A program made the position numbers and the translations under genes. Positions 26,937-34,315 of a stretch of DNA of 64,000 nucleotides are shown here, in pieces. How positions within the stretch are numbered: the first letter of the stretch is position 1; the number at the start of each line of letters is the position of its first letter. Location of the stretch: contig JACIZI010000002.1 of the NCBI GenBank assembly GCA_014359475.1, forward strand, positions 124,001 to 188,000, in the 5' to 3' direction. Under the pieces are notes generated by a model. It saw only the letters and a program-made list of their open reading frames with translations, searched no databases and was not told the DNA's origin. The DNA comes from Marinobacter sp. Its GTDB lineage: Bacteria; Pseudomonadota; Gammaproteobacteria; Pseudomonadales; Oleiphilaceae.

Positions 26937-27635
26937 ATGGGTTTTATCAGAAAGTGTCTGGCCTGGCTTTCGGTTCCGGTCATCTGTCTGCTGTTCATGC
27001 CGGTGTATTTGTTGCGACCGTTCAATCCGGACAACAACAGGCTGTTCGGGCTGGTCGTTGCCCGGGTGGGGCGGTTTTTTCTTGGCATGAAGCGACCTAT
27101 TGAAGGTACCGAGAATATTCCCAAAGACCGGCCTGTGGTGATGGTCGCCAATCATCAGCACAACGACGACCTTTTCGTGGTGGCAGACCTGCTGCCCCGC
27201 CGCACGGTAACAGTCGGCAAGTCTGCGCTGATCTGGGTGCCGTTTTTTGGTCAGGTGTTCTGGCTCGGCGGCAACGTGATTCTCAACCGTGCCCACTTAA
27301 TCAGGTCGGTGGCTGCCTTGCAGGCCACGACCGATGCTATTACCACCGAGGACAAGAGTGTCTGGATCTTCCCCGAGGGTACCCGTAGCCATGGCAAGGG
27401 CCTGCAGAACTTCAAAAAGGGGGCCTTCCATGTGGCGATTGCCTCCGGCGCCCCGATAGTGCCGGTATGCGCCAGTATTTATCACGACCGTGTGACTGGC
27501 CTGACCGGTCGCCGGGAGTCGGTGTCGGTGCGGGTGCTGCCACCGCTGGAAACCAGTGGCCTGACTCGTGAGAACGCGTCAGAGTTAATGGCGCGCTGTC
27601 ATCGCATGATGGAGGAGACCATTGCCACGCTGTAA
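26937..27635 (+). CDS. plsC: 1-acyl-sn-glycerol-3-phosphate acyltransferase (PlsC family)
   Basis: A 232-residue membrane acyltransferase that converts lysophosphatidate to phosphatidate in phospholipid synthesis. The catalytic N-H-x4-D motif is present (N-H-Q-H-N-D-D), as are the substrate-binding F-P-E-G-T-R-S motif and the later V-P-V-C block. A hydrophobic N-terminal helix anchors it in the inner membrane. The ATG at 26937 has AGGA at ten bases; a TTG nine bases earlier is too close. The gene starts 45 bases after the sortase stop and could be read through from that operon, but I see no functional tie. Confidence 0.92.
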   Translation: MGFIRKCLAWLSVPVICLLFMPVYLLRPFNPDNNRLFGLVVARVGRFFLGMKRPIEGTENIPKDRPVVMVANHQHNDDLFVVADLLPRRTVTVGKSALIWVPFFGQVFWLGGNVILNRAHLIRSVAALQATTDAITTEDKSVWIFPEGTRSHGKGLQNFKKGAFHVAIASGAPIVPVCASIYHDRVTGLTGRRESVSVRVLPPLETSGLTRENASELMARCHRMMEETIATL

Positions 27636-27672
27636 GGCCCGCTTATCAACTGCGACATACCCCACGGGCTTT
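27634..27672 (+). terminator. Probable terminator after plsC
   Basis: AAGGCCCG, starting within the plsC stop codon, pairs with CGGGCTTT (one G-U wobble) over a loop of about 23 bases and runs into TTTTCTT. The long loop weakens it, but stem and T-tract are in the right order. Confidence 0.45.
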
Positions 27673-27738
27673 TCTTGCAAGCTTCTTCATAACCGGGCAG
27701 TCTTTTGCGGTGCCTGAAACCACAAGGAGAACTCAATT

Positions 27739-27984
27739 ATGAGTAATATCATATTGTTCCTGCTGATCGGCGGTGTGGCCGGCTGGCTTGCGGGCCTGAT
27801 CATGAAGGGGCGGGGTTTTGGTGTTCTGGCCAACATCGGGATCGGCATTGTCGGTTCGGTGGTGGGCGGTTTTGTGTTCAGAATTCTGGGCCTGGCTGCT
27901 GCCAGTACCATTGGCGAGCTGGTGACCGCCACGGTGGGCGCCGTCTTGTTGCTGGCCGTTGTCAGCGCCCTGAAAAAGGCCTGA
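27739..27984 (+). CDS. GlsB/YeaQ/YmgE-family small membrane stress protein
   Basis: An 81-residue protein of three hydrophobic helices with the glycine-rich pattern of the transglycosylase-associated/YeaQ family (G-G-x-A-G-W-L-A-G, then G-I-G-I-V-G-S-V-V-G-G). A strong AAGGAG site precedes the ATG. The E. coli relatives are induced by stationary phase and acid or heat stress; the molecular function is unknown. The stop is three bases before the next gene, so both are probably expressed together. Confidence 0.88.
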   Translation: MSNIILFLLIGGVAGWLAGLIMKGRGFGVLANIGIGIVGSVVGGFVFRILGLAAASTIGELVTATVGAVLLLAVVSALKKA

Positions 27985-27987
27985 CCC

Positions 27988-28389
27988 ATGATCGTACCAG
28001 TGACTGCTGTATTTGCTGCCATTCTTGGCCTGCTGCTGATTGTATTGTCATTACAGGTGGTGCGCTTTCGCCTCAAATACCGTCTGGGAGTGGGCAGTAA
28101 TGACGACCCGGCTTTTGAGGCGGCAATCCGCGCCCACGGCAACTTTGTTGAATATGCGCCGCTGGCGCTGATCATGCTGGGTCTGGCCGAGTTGAACGGT
28201 GTGGCCAGTGGACTGATCTACTGGACCGGTATGGCCCTGGTACTGGGCCGCATTCTGCATGCCTTCGGCATGCTCAATGGCGAGGGCGGCCCCCACAAGG
28301 CGAGGGCTCTGGGTATTTTGCTGACCTGGCTAAGCATTCTGGTGACGGCAGCGCTGCTGTTCTGGAATGTTTACCAGGTGAACGGTTAA
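27988..28389 (+). CDS. MAPEG-family membrane protein
   Basis: A 133-residue protein with four hydrophobic helices. It carries the MAPEG (membrane-associated eicosanoid/glutathione metabolism) signature R-A-H-G-N-F-V-E-Y-A-P near residue 50, followed by a second conserved part (G-R-I-L-H-A-F-G). Bacterial members may be glutathione-dependent transferases or peroxidases, but their substrates are mostly unknown. It follows the YeaQ-like gene almost directly. Confidence 0.88.
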   Translation: MIVPVTAVFAAILGLLLIVLSLQVVRFRLKYRLGVGSNDDPAFEAAIRAHGNFVEYAPLALIMLGLAELNGVASGLIYWTGMALVLGRILHAFGMLNGEGGPHKARALGILLTWLSILVTAALLFWNVYQVNG

Positions 28390-28408
28390 CCCGGCCAGCA
28401 AGGCCGGG
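28390..28408. terminator. Hairpin between convergent genes
   Basis: CCCGGCC and GGCCGGG form a perfect seven-base-pair stem with a five-base loop, filling the 24-base gap between the MAPEG gene and the convergent OmpA-domain gene. There is no T-tract on either side, so termination efficiency is uncertain, but its position suits a bidirectional terminator. Confidence 0.45.
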
Positions 28409-28413
28409 AATAT

Positions 28414-28845
28414 TCAGAGCGCCCGGGCCAATGGCTGGTCTGGATATTCCAGTTCCAGTCGCCGGTTGGCCCCATGATCTTCCGGGCGGGCCAGGGGCTG
28501 GTCGCTGCCATGGCAACACAGGGTGATCTGGCTTGCCCGTGCGCCTCCCTCGATCAGTAACTGCCTGGCGATATTGGCCCGCTTGCGGGACAGGAACAGG
28601 TTATAGGCGCGGGTGCCAAAGTTGTCTGTATGGCTGTGCAGCCGCACCCTGAGACCGGGATTGTCCCGCAGCCAGGCGCCGTGCCGGCGCAAGAAATCAC
28701 TGTCTTCCCCGCTGGTGCAATGCTGGTTGAATCCGAAGTGGAAGCGCATCCGGTGCGGTCGTGCCGGGGCGCGTTGGTTGGGGGTGGTGGCCAGGCCGGC
28801 CAGGCGTTTCATCAGATCGGGATGATCCATTACCAGTACAGTCAT
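28414..28845 (-). CDS. OmpA-domain protein lacking a visible signal peptide
   Basis: A 143-residue protein that is essentially one OmpA-like peptidoglycan-binding domain: the core has H-S-H-T-D-N-F-G-T-R-A-Y-N-L-F-L-S-x-x-R-A-x-x-x-A, then H-G-S-D-Q-P and a final N-R-R-L-E-L. The start is well supported (AAGGA seven bases upstream), yet the N-terminus (M-T-V-L-V-M-D-H-P-D) is neither a signal peptide nor a lipobox. Several cysteines (H-C-T-S, L-C-C-H) are unusual for an exported OmpA domain. Either export is by an unrecognised route, or the domain works in the cytoplasm, or the gene has lost its 5' end. I cannot decide. Confidence 0.75.
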   Translation of the reverse strand: MTVLVMDHPDLMKRLAGLATTPNQRAPARPHRMRFHFGFNQHCTSGEDSDFLRRHGAWLRDNPGLRVRLHSHTDNFGTRAYNLFLSRKRANIARQLLIEGGARASQITLCCHGSDQPLARPEDHGANRRLELEYPDQPLARAL

Positions 28846-29106
28846 GGAGTGCTTCCTTGGAGTTGTTTCTGACTCTTTCTTGTTATGCCCTCACTATTGA
28901 CGCGAGCCGGCATAACGGCAATAGGCGAATGGTCGATAGGCCCGGATTATGTCGCCATGCACTGCGGATTGAATGACATTACTGTGACCGCAATGTGACA
29001 ACTGCTCCCTGGCGCCACTCTGGTATCATTAAACCTCGTCAATATGGCCATGCTATGGTCGAACTGCAGCCTATCAGGGAAGAAAAATGATGAATTGTGA
29101 ACGCCC

Positions 29107-30555
29107 ATGCTGATCATCCCCGCTGAGAAAAAACTCGACTGGAAGCACCCGCCGGTGGTTACCCTGGGCCTGATGCTTGCTTGCCTGCTGGTGTTTGTGT
29201 TCTATCAGGCCGACGATGTGCGGTTGCAGGCCCGGGCGGTGGAGCGCTATCTGGAGTCGGATCTGCAGAGCCTGGAAGCACCGCTGTATGAAACTTACCT
29301 GCGGCGACAGATCCGCCTGGAAGGGAAGGCGGACAGAGTTCACGAGCTGCAGGACTTCCAGGACCTGCAGGCACAGCAAGAAGACCTTTGGGTAGCGCTG
29401 ACGCTGTTGATGGACCGGGAGTTCTACCAGTACCTGCAGGAGGAGCAGGACCTGCTCTGGGCCCCCCGGGAAAGGCAGCTCTGGGCGCAGCAGCGCGGTG
29501 CCATTGAAGAAGAACTGTTGGCCCGGGTCAGTGCCTTCAGGCTGGGGCTGATCCCGGCCGAAACCACCCTCTATACCCTGATTACCTACCAGTTTCTGCA
29601 CGGCGGCTGGGGTCATCTTATCGGTAACCTGGTATTCCTGTTCCTGCTCGGGTTTACCGTGGAGCGGGCACTCGGGCCCGGCCGCTATTTGCTGTCCTAC
29701 CTGGCGTGCGGTGCTCTGTCGGGACTGATCTACAGCGGGCTTACCTTCGGGAGTCACATGCCGCTTGTTGGGGCCTCCGGTTCCATATCCGGGCTGATGG
29801 GTATGTATGTGGCCATTTACGGCCTGCAGCGTATCCGCTTCTTCTATTTCGTGGGGGTGTATTTCAATTATTTCCGGGCACCGGCGCTGGTCATTCTGCC
29901 GGTGTGGATCGGCAAGGAAATTTACGACTATTGGTTCGCCGGAGCGAGCGGTGTGGCCTACCTGGCCCATGCGGGAGGGCTGGTGGCCGGGGCTGGCCTG
30001 GTCTGGCTGCTTGGCCGCAGCGTGTTGCAGGTGAAAGACGAATTCTATGCCCCGGAGCCGGAAGAACAGGATCGCGCCTTTACCGAGGGCTACGCCCGGG
30101 CCATGGCCAGCATCGGCCGTATGGAGTTTGATCTTGCCCGCCGCCAGTTCGGGGAACTGAGGCAGAGCTGGCCGGACCGGTTTGTGGTGCTCGAGCATTT
30201 GTACCAGCTGGACAAGCTGCGCCCGGATCTGCCCGCCTACCGCGAGTCGGCCCGGGCCATGCTCAACGAGGCCCTGAACCGCCGCCTGCCGGAGCGTATG
30301 GTGGCGGTGTGGAAGGAATATCTGCGCCTGGGTGAGCCTCACCAACCCCTGGAAGCGGAAGACCATAACCGGGTGCTGTTTGCCAGCCTCAAACAGCACG
30401 ATCTGAAAACCGCCGAAAAAGCCTTTGAGCGGCTGCGCCACAGCAATGCCCCCCTTCTGGCCCAGGAAGCCAGCCAATTGCTGGCGGATGAGTTCGACAA
30501 ACGACAGATGCCCTCAAAGGCACAGTATTATCGGCAGATGCCGGAGGCCCACTGA
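29107..30555 (+). CDS. Rhomboid-family intramembrane serine protease with C-terminal extension
   Basis: A 482-residue protein. After a first membrane helix (about 20-33) there is an unusually long charged, probably helical loop of roughly 110 residues. The rhomboid core follows, with H-G-G-W-G-H-L-I-G-N in its helix 2, catalytic Ser224 in G-A-S-G and catalytic His288 in Y-L-A-H-A-G-G. The last 150 residues are soluble, helical and TPR-like, and repeat patterns of alternating Ala/Leu and charged residues are visible. It would cleave membrane protein substrates within or near the bilayer; the substrate is unknown. The ATG at 29107 lacks a good ribosome site and may be coupled to a tiny upstream frame at 29087-29113. 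Confidence 0.9.
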   Translation: MLIIPAEKKLDWKHPPVVTLGLMLACLLVFVFYQADDVRLQARAVERYLESDLQSLEAPLYETYLRRQIRLEGKADRVHELQDFQDLQAQQEDLWVALTLLMDREFYQYLQEEQDLLWAPRERQLWAQQRGAIEEELLARVSAFRLGLIPAETTLYTLITYQFLHGGWGHLIGNLVFLFLLGFTVERALGPGRYLLSYLACGALSGLIYSGLTFGSHMPLVGASGSISGLMGMYVAIYGLQRIRFFYFVGVYFNYFRAPALVILPVWIGKEIYDYWFAGASGVAYLAHAGGLVAGAGLVWLLGRSVLQVKDEFYAPEPEEQDRAFTEGYARAMASIGRMEFDLARRQFGELRQSWPDRFVVLEHLYQLDKLRPDLPAYRESARAMLNEALNRRLPERMVAVWKEYLRLGEPHQPLEAEDHNRVLFASLKQHDLKTAEKAFERLRHSNAPLLAQEASQLLADEFDKRQMPSKAQYYRQMPEAH

Positions 30556-30568
30556 CCGGCCTGCCACC

Positions 30569-32038
30569 TCAGAGCCCGCTCTCGTCGATCCCGAAACTGG
30601 CTTTGGGGCCCTGCAGCGGCTGCTTCTGCCTGGCCTGCGCCAGATAGGTGTCTACCTGCTCGTGCAGTGGGTGGGTAAGGCAGCGTCTGCGGATGAAGGT
30701 CAGAAAGGCGGAGGCCTTCTCCCATTGCCCCATTCCATTGGCCAGGGTTTTCGCCGCCAGCAGATACGCAGGAGCCACTTCCTGGCTGTCCGGGAAACGC
30801 TTGTGGAAATCCTGCAGCAGGCGCAACACCATTTTGTAGTGCTTGCGGTGATACAGAGCGTTGGCACAGCGCACCGCCAGCTCGGGGTCCTCCAGCCGGA
30901 AGGTGGGTTCGGCTTCCAGAATGGCGGAAATCATCTCATCGATACCCTCGCCGTCATTTCGCTCGGCCAGCCATGCCAGCAGGCGCGGGTGATACTGGTA
31001 CAGTTGCTCCACATCGCGCCGGGCCATCAGTAGCTTATAAAGCTGACCCAGCCGCGCAGGGTTGTGGGCATCCCGCTTGAGCTGTTCCTTGAGAATGGAT
31101 TCCACCCGGTCGTAGTGGCCATCCTTGAGGTGCATGTCGATATCCGCATCCACCCGGCGGGTACGGTCCCGGTGGTGCATGTCATGCATCGGGCCATTGT
31201 CCTCCTCCTGCAACTCCGCCACAAAGCCCAGCTCCTCCTGATACTGGAACAGCAGATAACCCAGCATGTGGAACAGGATCAGTGTGAAGGTACTGCTGAG
31301 AAAGCCGCTCACCGGTTGCGAGATGGTGGCCGGGAAATGGGCGAAGGCAAACTGCTGGGCGGCCCCGGAGGCCAGCATCAGCAGGATCAGGTAACCGTAA
31401 AGCAGAAAATAGGGGGTGCCGATGCGGGCAATCAGCGAGGCCAGGTTGATCGGATTGATGGCCGGTCCGGCGGACTGCTCCATCGCCAGGATCATGATGC
31501 TGGCGGGCATGGCCAGTACCGCAAAAGCGATCACCAGCATCATCACAATGGGGCCGCCGAACATGCCGCTGGCCATAATAATGGCAATCACTGCGGCGAT
31601 CACCAGAAACTGCATCACCACCGTATTGATGCCGGCCCCGCCAAACGCCATGCTCAGCGGCGGGGGCATCATATGCCCTTCCGCAGTGTGGCTGATGACG
31701 GCGTAGTTGTATTTCAGCAACGCCAGGGATAGCAGCGCACCCATCACAATGCTGGTAATTGCCGACTGCATCAGCGCCGGGACAAAGGTGCATATGGCGA
31801 TAACCGTCATCGGCGCGGCGTGGAACGGATACCGGAAAAACGAACCCAGGCGTTGCCAGAAAGGCACCACCTCATTGCCGGAACCGAGGTATTTCATCGC
31901 CTTGTTGCACTTGGGGCACAACGCCTGACGGCTGCCCGGATCCGCTTCCGGGAGGCAGCGACTGCAATAATGAACCTGGCACTCACTGCAGTGCCAGCGT
32001 GCGGCTTCTCCGGGGTGGTAATGGCAATCGTGGTTCAC
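30569..32038 (-). CDS. Membrane protein with N-terminal B-box-like zinc site and C-terminal TPR-like repeats
   Basis: A 489-residue protein of unknown function. The first 45 residues hold a cysteine/histidine cluster (C-x2-H-x8-C-x2-C-x4-C-x2-C, then C-P-K-C) resembling a B-box or zinc ribbon. Five or so transmembrane helices follow (about 75-290), with a Gly/Ala/Met-rich part, and then a soluble C-terminal domain of about 190 residues with TPR-like helical repeats. It is convergent with the rhomboid gene, 13 bases away, and both end in helical-repeat domains. That may hint at a shared partner, but this is speculative. I know of no named family to assign. Confidence 0.7.
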   Translation of the reverse strand: MNHDCHYHPGEAARWHCSECQVHYCSRCLPEADPGSRQALCPKCNKAMKYLGSGNEVVPFWQRLGSFFRYPFHAAPMTVIAICTFVPALMQSAITSIVMGALLSLALLKYNYAVISHTAEGHMMPPPLSMAFGGAGINTVVMQFLVIAAVIAIIMASGMFGGPIVMMLVIAFAVLAMPASIMILAMEQSAGPAINPINLASLIARIGTPYFLLYGYLILLMLASGAAQQFAFAHFPATISQPVSGFLSSTFTLILFHMLGYLLFQYQEELGFVAELQEEDNGPMHDMHHRDRTRRVDADIDMHLKDGHYDRVESILKEQLKRDAHNPARLGQLYKLLMARRDVEQLYQYHPRLLAWLAERNDGEGIDEMISAILEAEPTFRLEDPELAVRCANALYHRKHYKMVLRLLQDFHKRFPDSQEVAPAYLLAAKTLANGMGQWEKASAFLTFIRRRCLTHPLHEQVDTYLAQARQKQPLQGPKASFGIDESGL

Positions 32039-32339
32039 TGCGTGGGTTGTCCTGATCCTTGACGACTTGGGGCGTTATGATGGCAGAAGCGGGGACTGGC
32101 AGCCAGCGGCGTAGAGCCGAAGATTTCAGAAGGTGTCCGGAGTCGTGATGGAAGCATCATTCGCGATGCAGAAGATGAGACCCGGCTTTGGTTTGCCCTC
32201 GTTTGTTTTTCTGTCACTGCTTCTGCCCCCGGTGTTTACATAAATATGCAACAAACACCTGTTCAGACTCTTCCATTCTGGCCGATGATAGAGGTATGAG
32301 TTCTTTTCCTTCATGGAAGCCGATGCGGTTTAACCAAAT
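32039..32339. promoter_or_regulatory. Divergent intergenic region with an inverted repeat
   Basis: About 300 non-coding bases separate the zinc/TPR membrane gene (-) from the SCO-like gene (+), so promoters for both are expected here. The one clear structure is an inverted repeat, GGTGTTT (32231-32237) and AAACACC (32253-32259), around a 15-base AT-rich centre, which could be an operator or an RNA hairpin. I found no confident -35/-10 pair and no RNA gene. Confidence 0.4.
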
Positions 32340-32777
32340 ATGAGATTGTGGTGGAAAACATCCGCACTGGTAGTGGCTGCGCTGGCGCTGCTTCTGGCCA
32401 TGCCGTTTATCCCTGCTGTTATTTCGGACAGTCAGTTCTATGGTCAGGAGACCGATCTTGAAGTGCCGCAAATGGAGGGTGCCCCGGTTCCCGAGAATGG
32501 CCTGAATGTGGTGTTCTTCGGCTACAGGCATTGCGGTACTGTTTGTCCCGTGCAACTGGGAAACCTGCGTCGCCTGAATGATGAGATGAACGATGAGCGG
32601 ATCCGGTTTGTGTTTGTCACTCTGGATCCCGAGCGGGACAGTCGCGCTGAACTGAATCGTATAATGGCCTCGCTGGGGAGCCGCTTTGTTGCCGTTCGAC
32701 CGGAGAGCTGGCGGCAGTCGGCTATGGCGCGCTGCGAGGCACCCGTGGTTGCTCTGTGGTATTCGCAGCCTGCCTGA
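32340..32777 (+). CDS. SCO1/SenC-family protein, apparently C-terminally truncated
   Basis: A 145-residue frame with an N-terminal membrane anchor (about 7-28) and a thioredoxin-like start: [14 protein letters not shown], with the copper-binding C-x3-C pair at Cys65 and Cys69, then [11 protein letters not shown]. Normal SCO proteins continue to about 200 residues and contain a later copper-ligand His before their last strands. Here homology fades around residue 130 and the frame ends in unrelated residues. Without that His it is unlikely to act in cytochrome oxidase copper delivery. The stop overlaps a chemoreceptor that itself lacks its N-terminus, so both ends probably result from one deletion. 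Confidence 0.7.
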   Translation: MRLWWKTSALVVAALALLLAMPFIPAVISDSQFYGQETDLEVPQMEGAPVPENGLNVVFFGYRHCGTVCPVQLGNLRRLNDEMNDERIRFVFVTLDPERDSRAELNRIMASLGSRFVAVRPESWRQSAMARCEAPVVALWYSQPA

Positions 32778-34066
32778 TGCTGTTTTCTGCGGTGATGATC
32801 CAGGCGCAGATGGGCCGTATTGAAATGCACTTCCACATCTTTGCTGCTCTGGCTTTGGTGATTATTTACCGTGACTGGCTGCCGGTCGTTACCGGCGCCC
32901 TGGTGATTGCCGTTCACCACCTGTTGCTGACCGGGTTGCAGCTTGCCGAGGCATCAGCCGGGCAGATGCCGGTGATGATTTTCAACTATGGCTGTAGTTG
33001 GTCGATTGCCCTCCTCCACGCAGCGTTTGTGGTGTTCGAGGCTTCCATTCTGACCTTCTTCGCCTGGCAGATGGGACGCGAGCGACAGCGTAACTATGAG
33101 ACCATCAGGCATATCCGGGCCTTCGACGAGGAAGGTGATTTGTCCGGCCGGCTGGAGGTGCTTCGCGGGGACCGCAGTGGTCATGCTTTCAATAACCTCA
33201 TGGACCAGTTTTCCGATCTGATTCTCCGGGTGCGGACGCTTTCCGCAAGGCTCCACGAAAACGCAGGAGAACTGACCGCTGTGGGTGACCACACCAACCG
33301 GGTTGCCGAAGAGCAGAGTTCTGAAATGTCCCAGGTAGCCTCTGCCATGGAGGAAATGACGCGCACCATTCAGTCCGTCAGCGAAGGTGCTCAACAGGCG
33401 GCGGAGGCATCGGATGAGGCAGCCGGTGCGGTGAGCAATGGTAGCCGCAATGTGCGGCACTCTGTCACACTGACCGAATCCACTGACGGTGCCTTGGGCG
33501 AGGCCTCGCACATGGTGGCGCAGCTGGTTGCCCAGGTGCAGTCGATCGGGACGGTAGTTGCTTCCATTAATGACATTTCGGAACAGACCAATCTGCTGGC
33601 CCTGAATGCGGCCATCGAGGCTGCCCGGGCCGGAGAGCATGGTCGCGGGTTTGCGGTGGTGGCGGACGAGGTGCGTAACCTGTCCCGCCGAACCCAGACT
33701 TTTACCGACGAGATCCGCACCACGATTGATGAGCTGTCCAGAGTATCGGAGGGCTCCCTTGCGGCGATTGAGGTGGGCCAGACCCGTTCCCGGGAAACCA
33801 GCCTGTCTGTGCGTGAGGCGGGAGAGGCATTCGGGGCTATTGAAAGTGCCATTGCCACCCTGCGGGATATCAATACCCTGGTGGCATCTACCTCGGAAGA
33901 GCAGGCGGCCGCCTCGGTACAGATCAATGACAGTATCCAGCGAGTGTCCGCTGCCCAGCACGAGGTCGTGTCTCAGGCAGCACGGGCCCGGGAGCTGGCA
34001 GTTGAGCTGGAATCAGTGGTGGGCGAGGTGGATGCGCTGATCCGGGGACTCCGTACCGGAGAATAA
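32756..34066 (+). CDS. Methyl-accepting chemotaxis protein, apparently N-terminally truncated
   Basis: About 436 residues from a GTG inside the SCO frame. The N-terminus begins in the middle of a multi-helix membrane sensor domain: M-L-F-S-A-V-M-I-Q, then [13 protein letters not shown] and Y-R-D-W-L-P resemble the second half of a conserved sensor found in some receptors and kinases, whose first helices are absent. The cytoplasmic part is complete, with a HAMP-like stretch, long coiled coils and the signalling hairpin [19 protein letters not shown]. No C-terminal CheR-binding pentapeptide is visible. There is no ribosome site for the GTG, so expression may depend on translation of the upstream frame. 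Confidence 0.78.
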   Translation: MVFAACLMLFSAVMIQAQMGRIEMHFHIFAALALVIIYRDWLPVVTGALVIAVHHLLLTGLQLAEASAGQMPVMIFNYGCSWSIALLHAAFVVFEASILTFFAWQMGRERQRNYETIRHIRAFDEEGDLSGRLEVLRGDRSGHAFNNLMDQFSDLILRVRTLSARLHENAGELTAVGDHTNRVAEEQSSEMSQVASAMEEMTRTIQSVSEGAQQAAEASDEAAGAVSNGSRNVRHSVTLTESTDGALGEASHMVAQLVAQVQSIGTVVASINDISEQTNLLALNAAIEAARAGEHGRGFAVVADEVRNLSRRTQTFTDEIRTTIDELSRVSEGSLAAIEVGQTRSRETSLSVREAGEAFGAIESAIATLRDINTLVASTSEEQAAASVQINDSIQRVSAAQHEVVSQAARARELAVELESVVGEVDALIRGLRTGE

Positions 34067-34315
34067 TAGATGCCGCTGGTTCGGGCCTGACAGGGGGGAT
34101 CCGGGCGACCTCGGGGGCTCTCGGGAAAATTTCACCTGAATCGCCAGTTGAACTCTCGCCAATCGATGCAATAGTTATAGGTGACTTCACATTCCGGAGT
34201 CTTTCCATCAGTCTGTATGGTAGTTGCACGGGAGTGCCGGTCTGTTGCTGACTGCTGAAAAGGCTCCCGCACAGCCTTCCGGAAGTTTCGGATCACCAGA
34301 AAAAGGAGGCACCAC

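Noticed and set aside
32728-32760. Sigma-54 promoter-like GGCAC...TTGCT near the start of the chemoreceptor
   Set aside because: The GG and GC elements are separated by 11 rather than 10 bases and lie inside the SCO frame at the presumed deletion junction.
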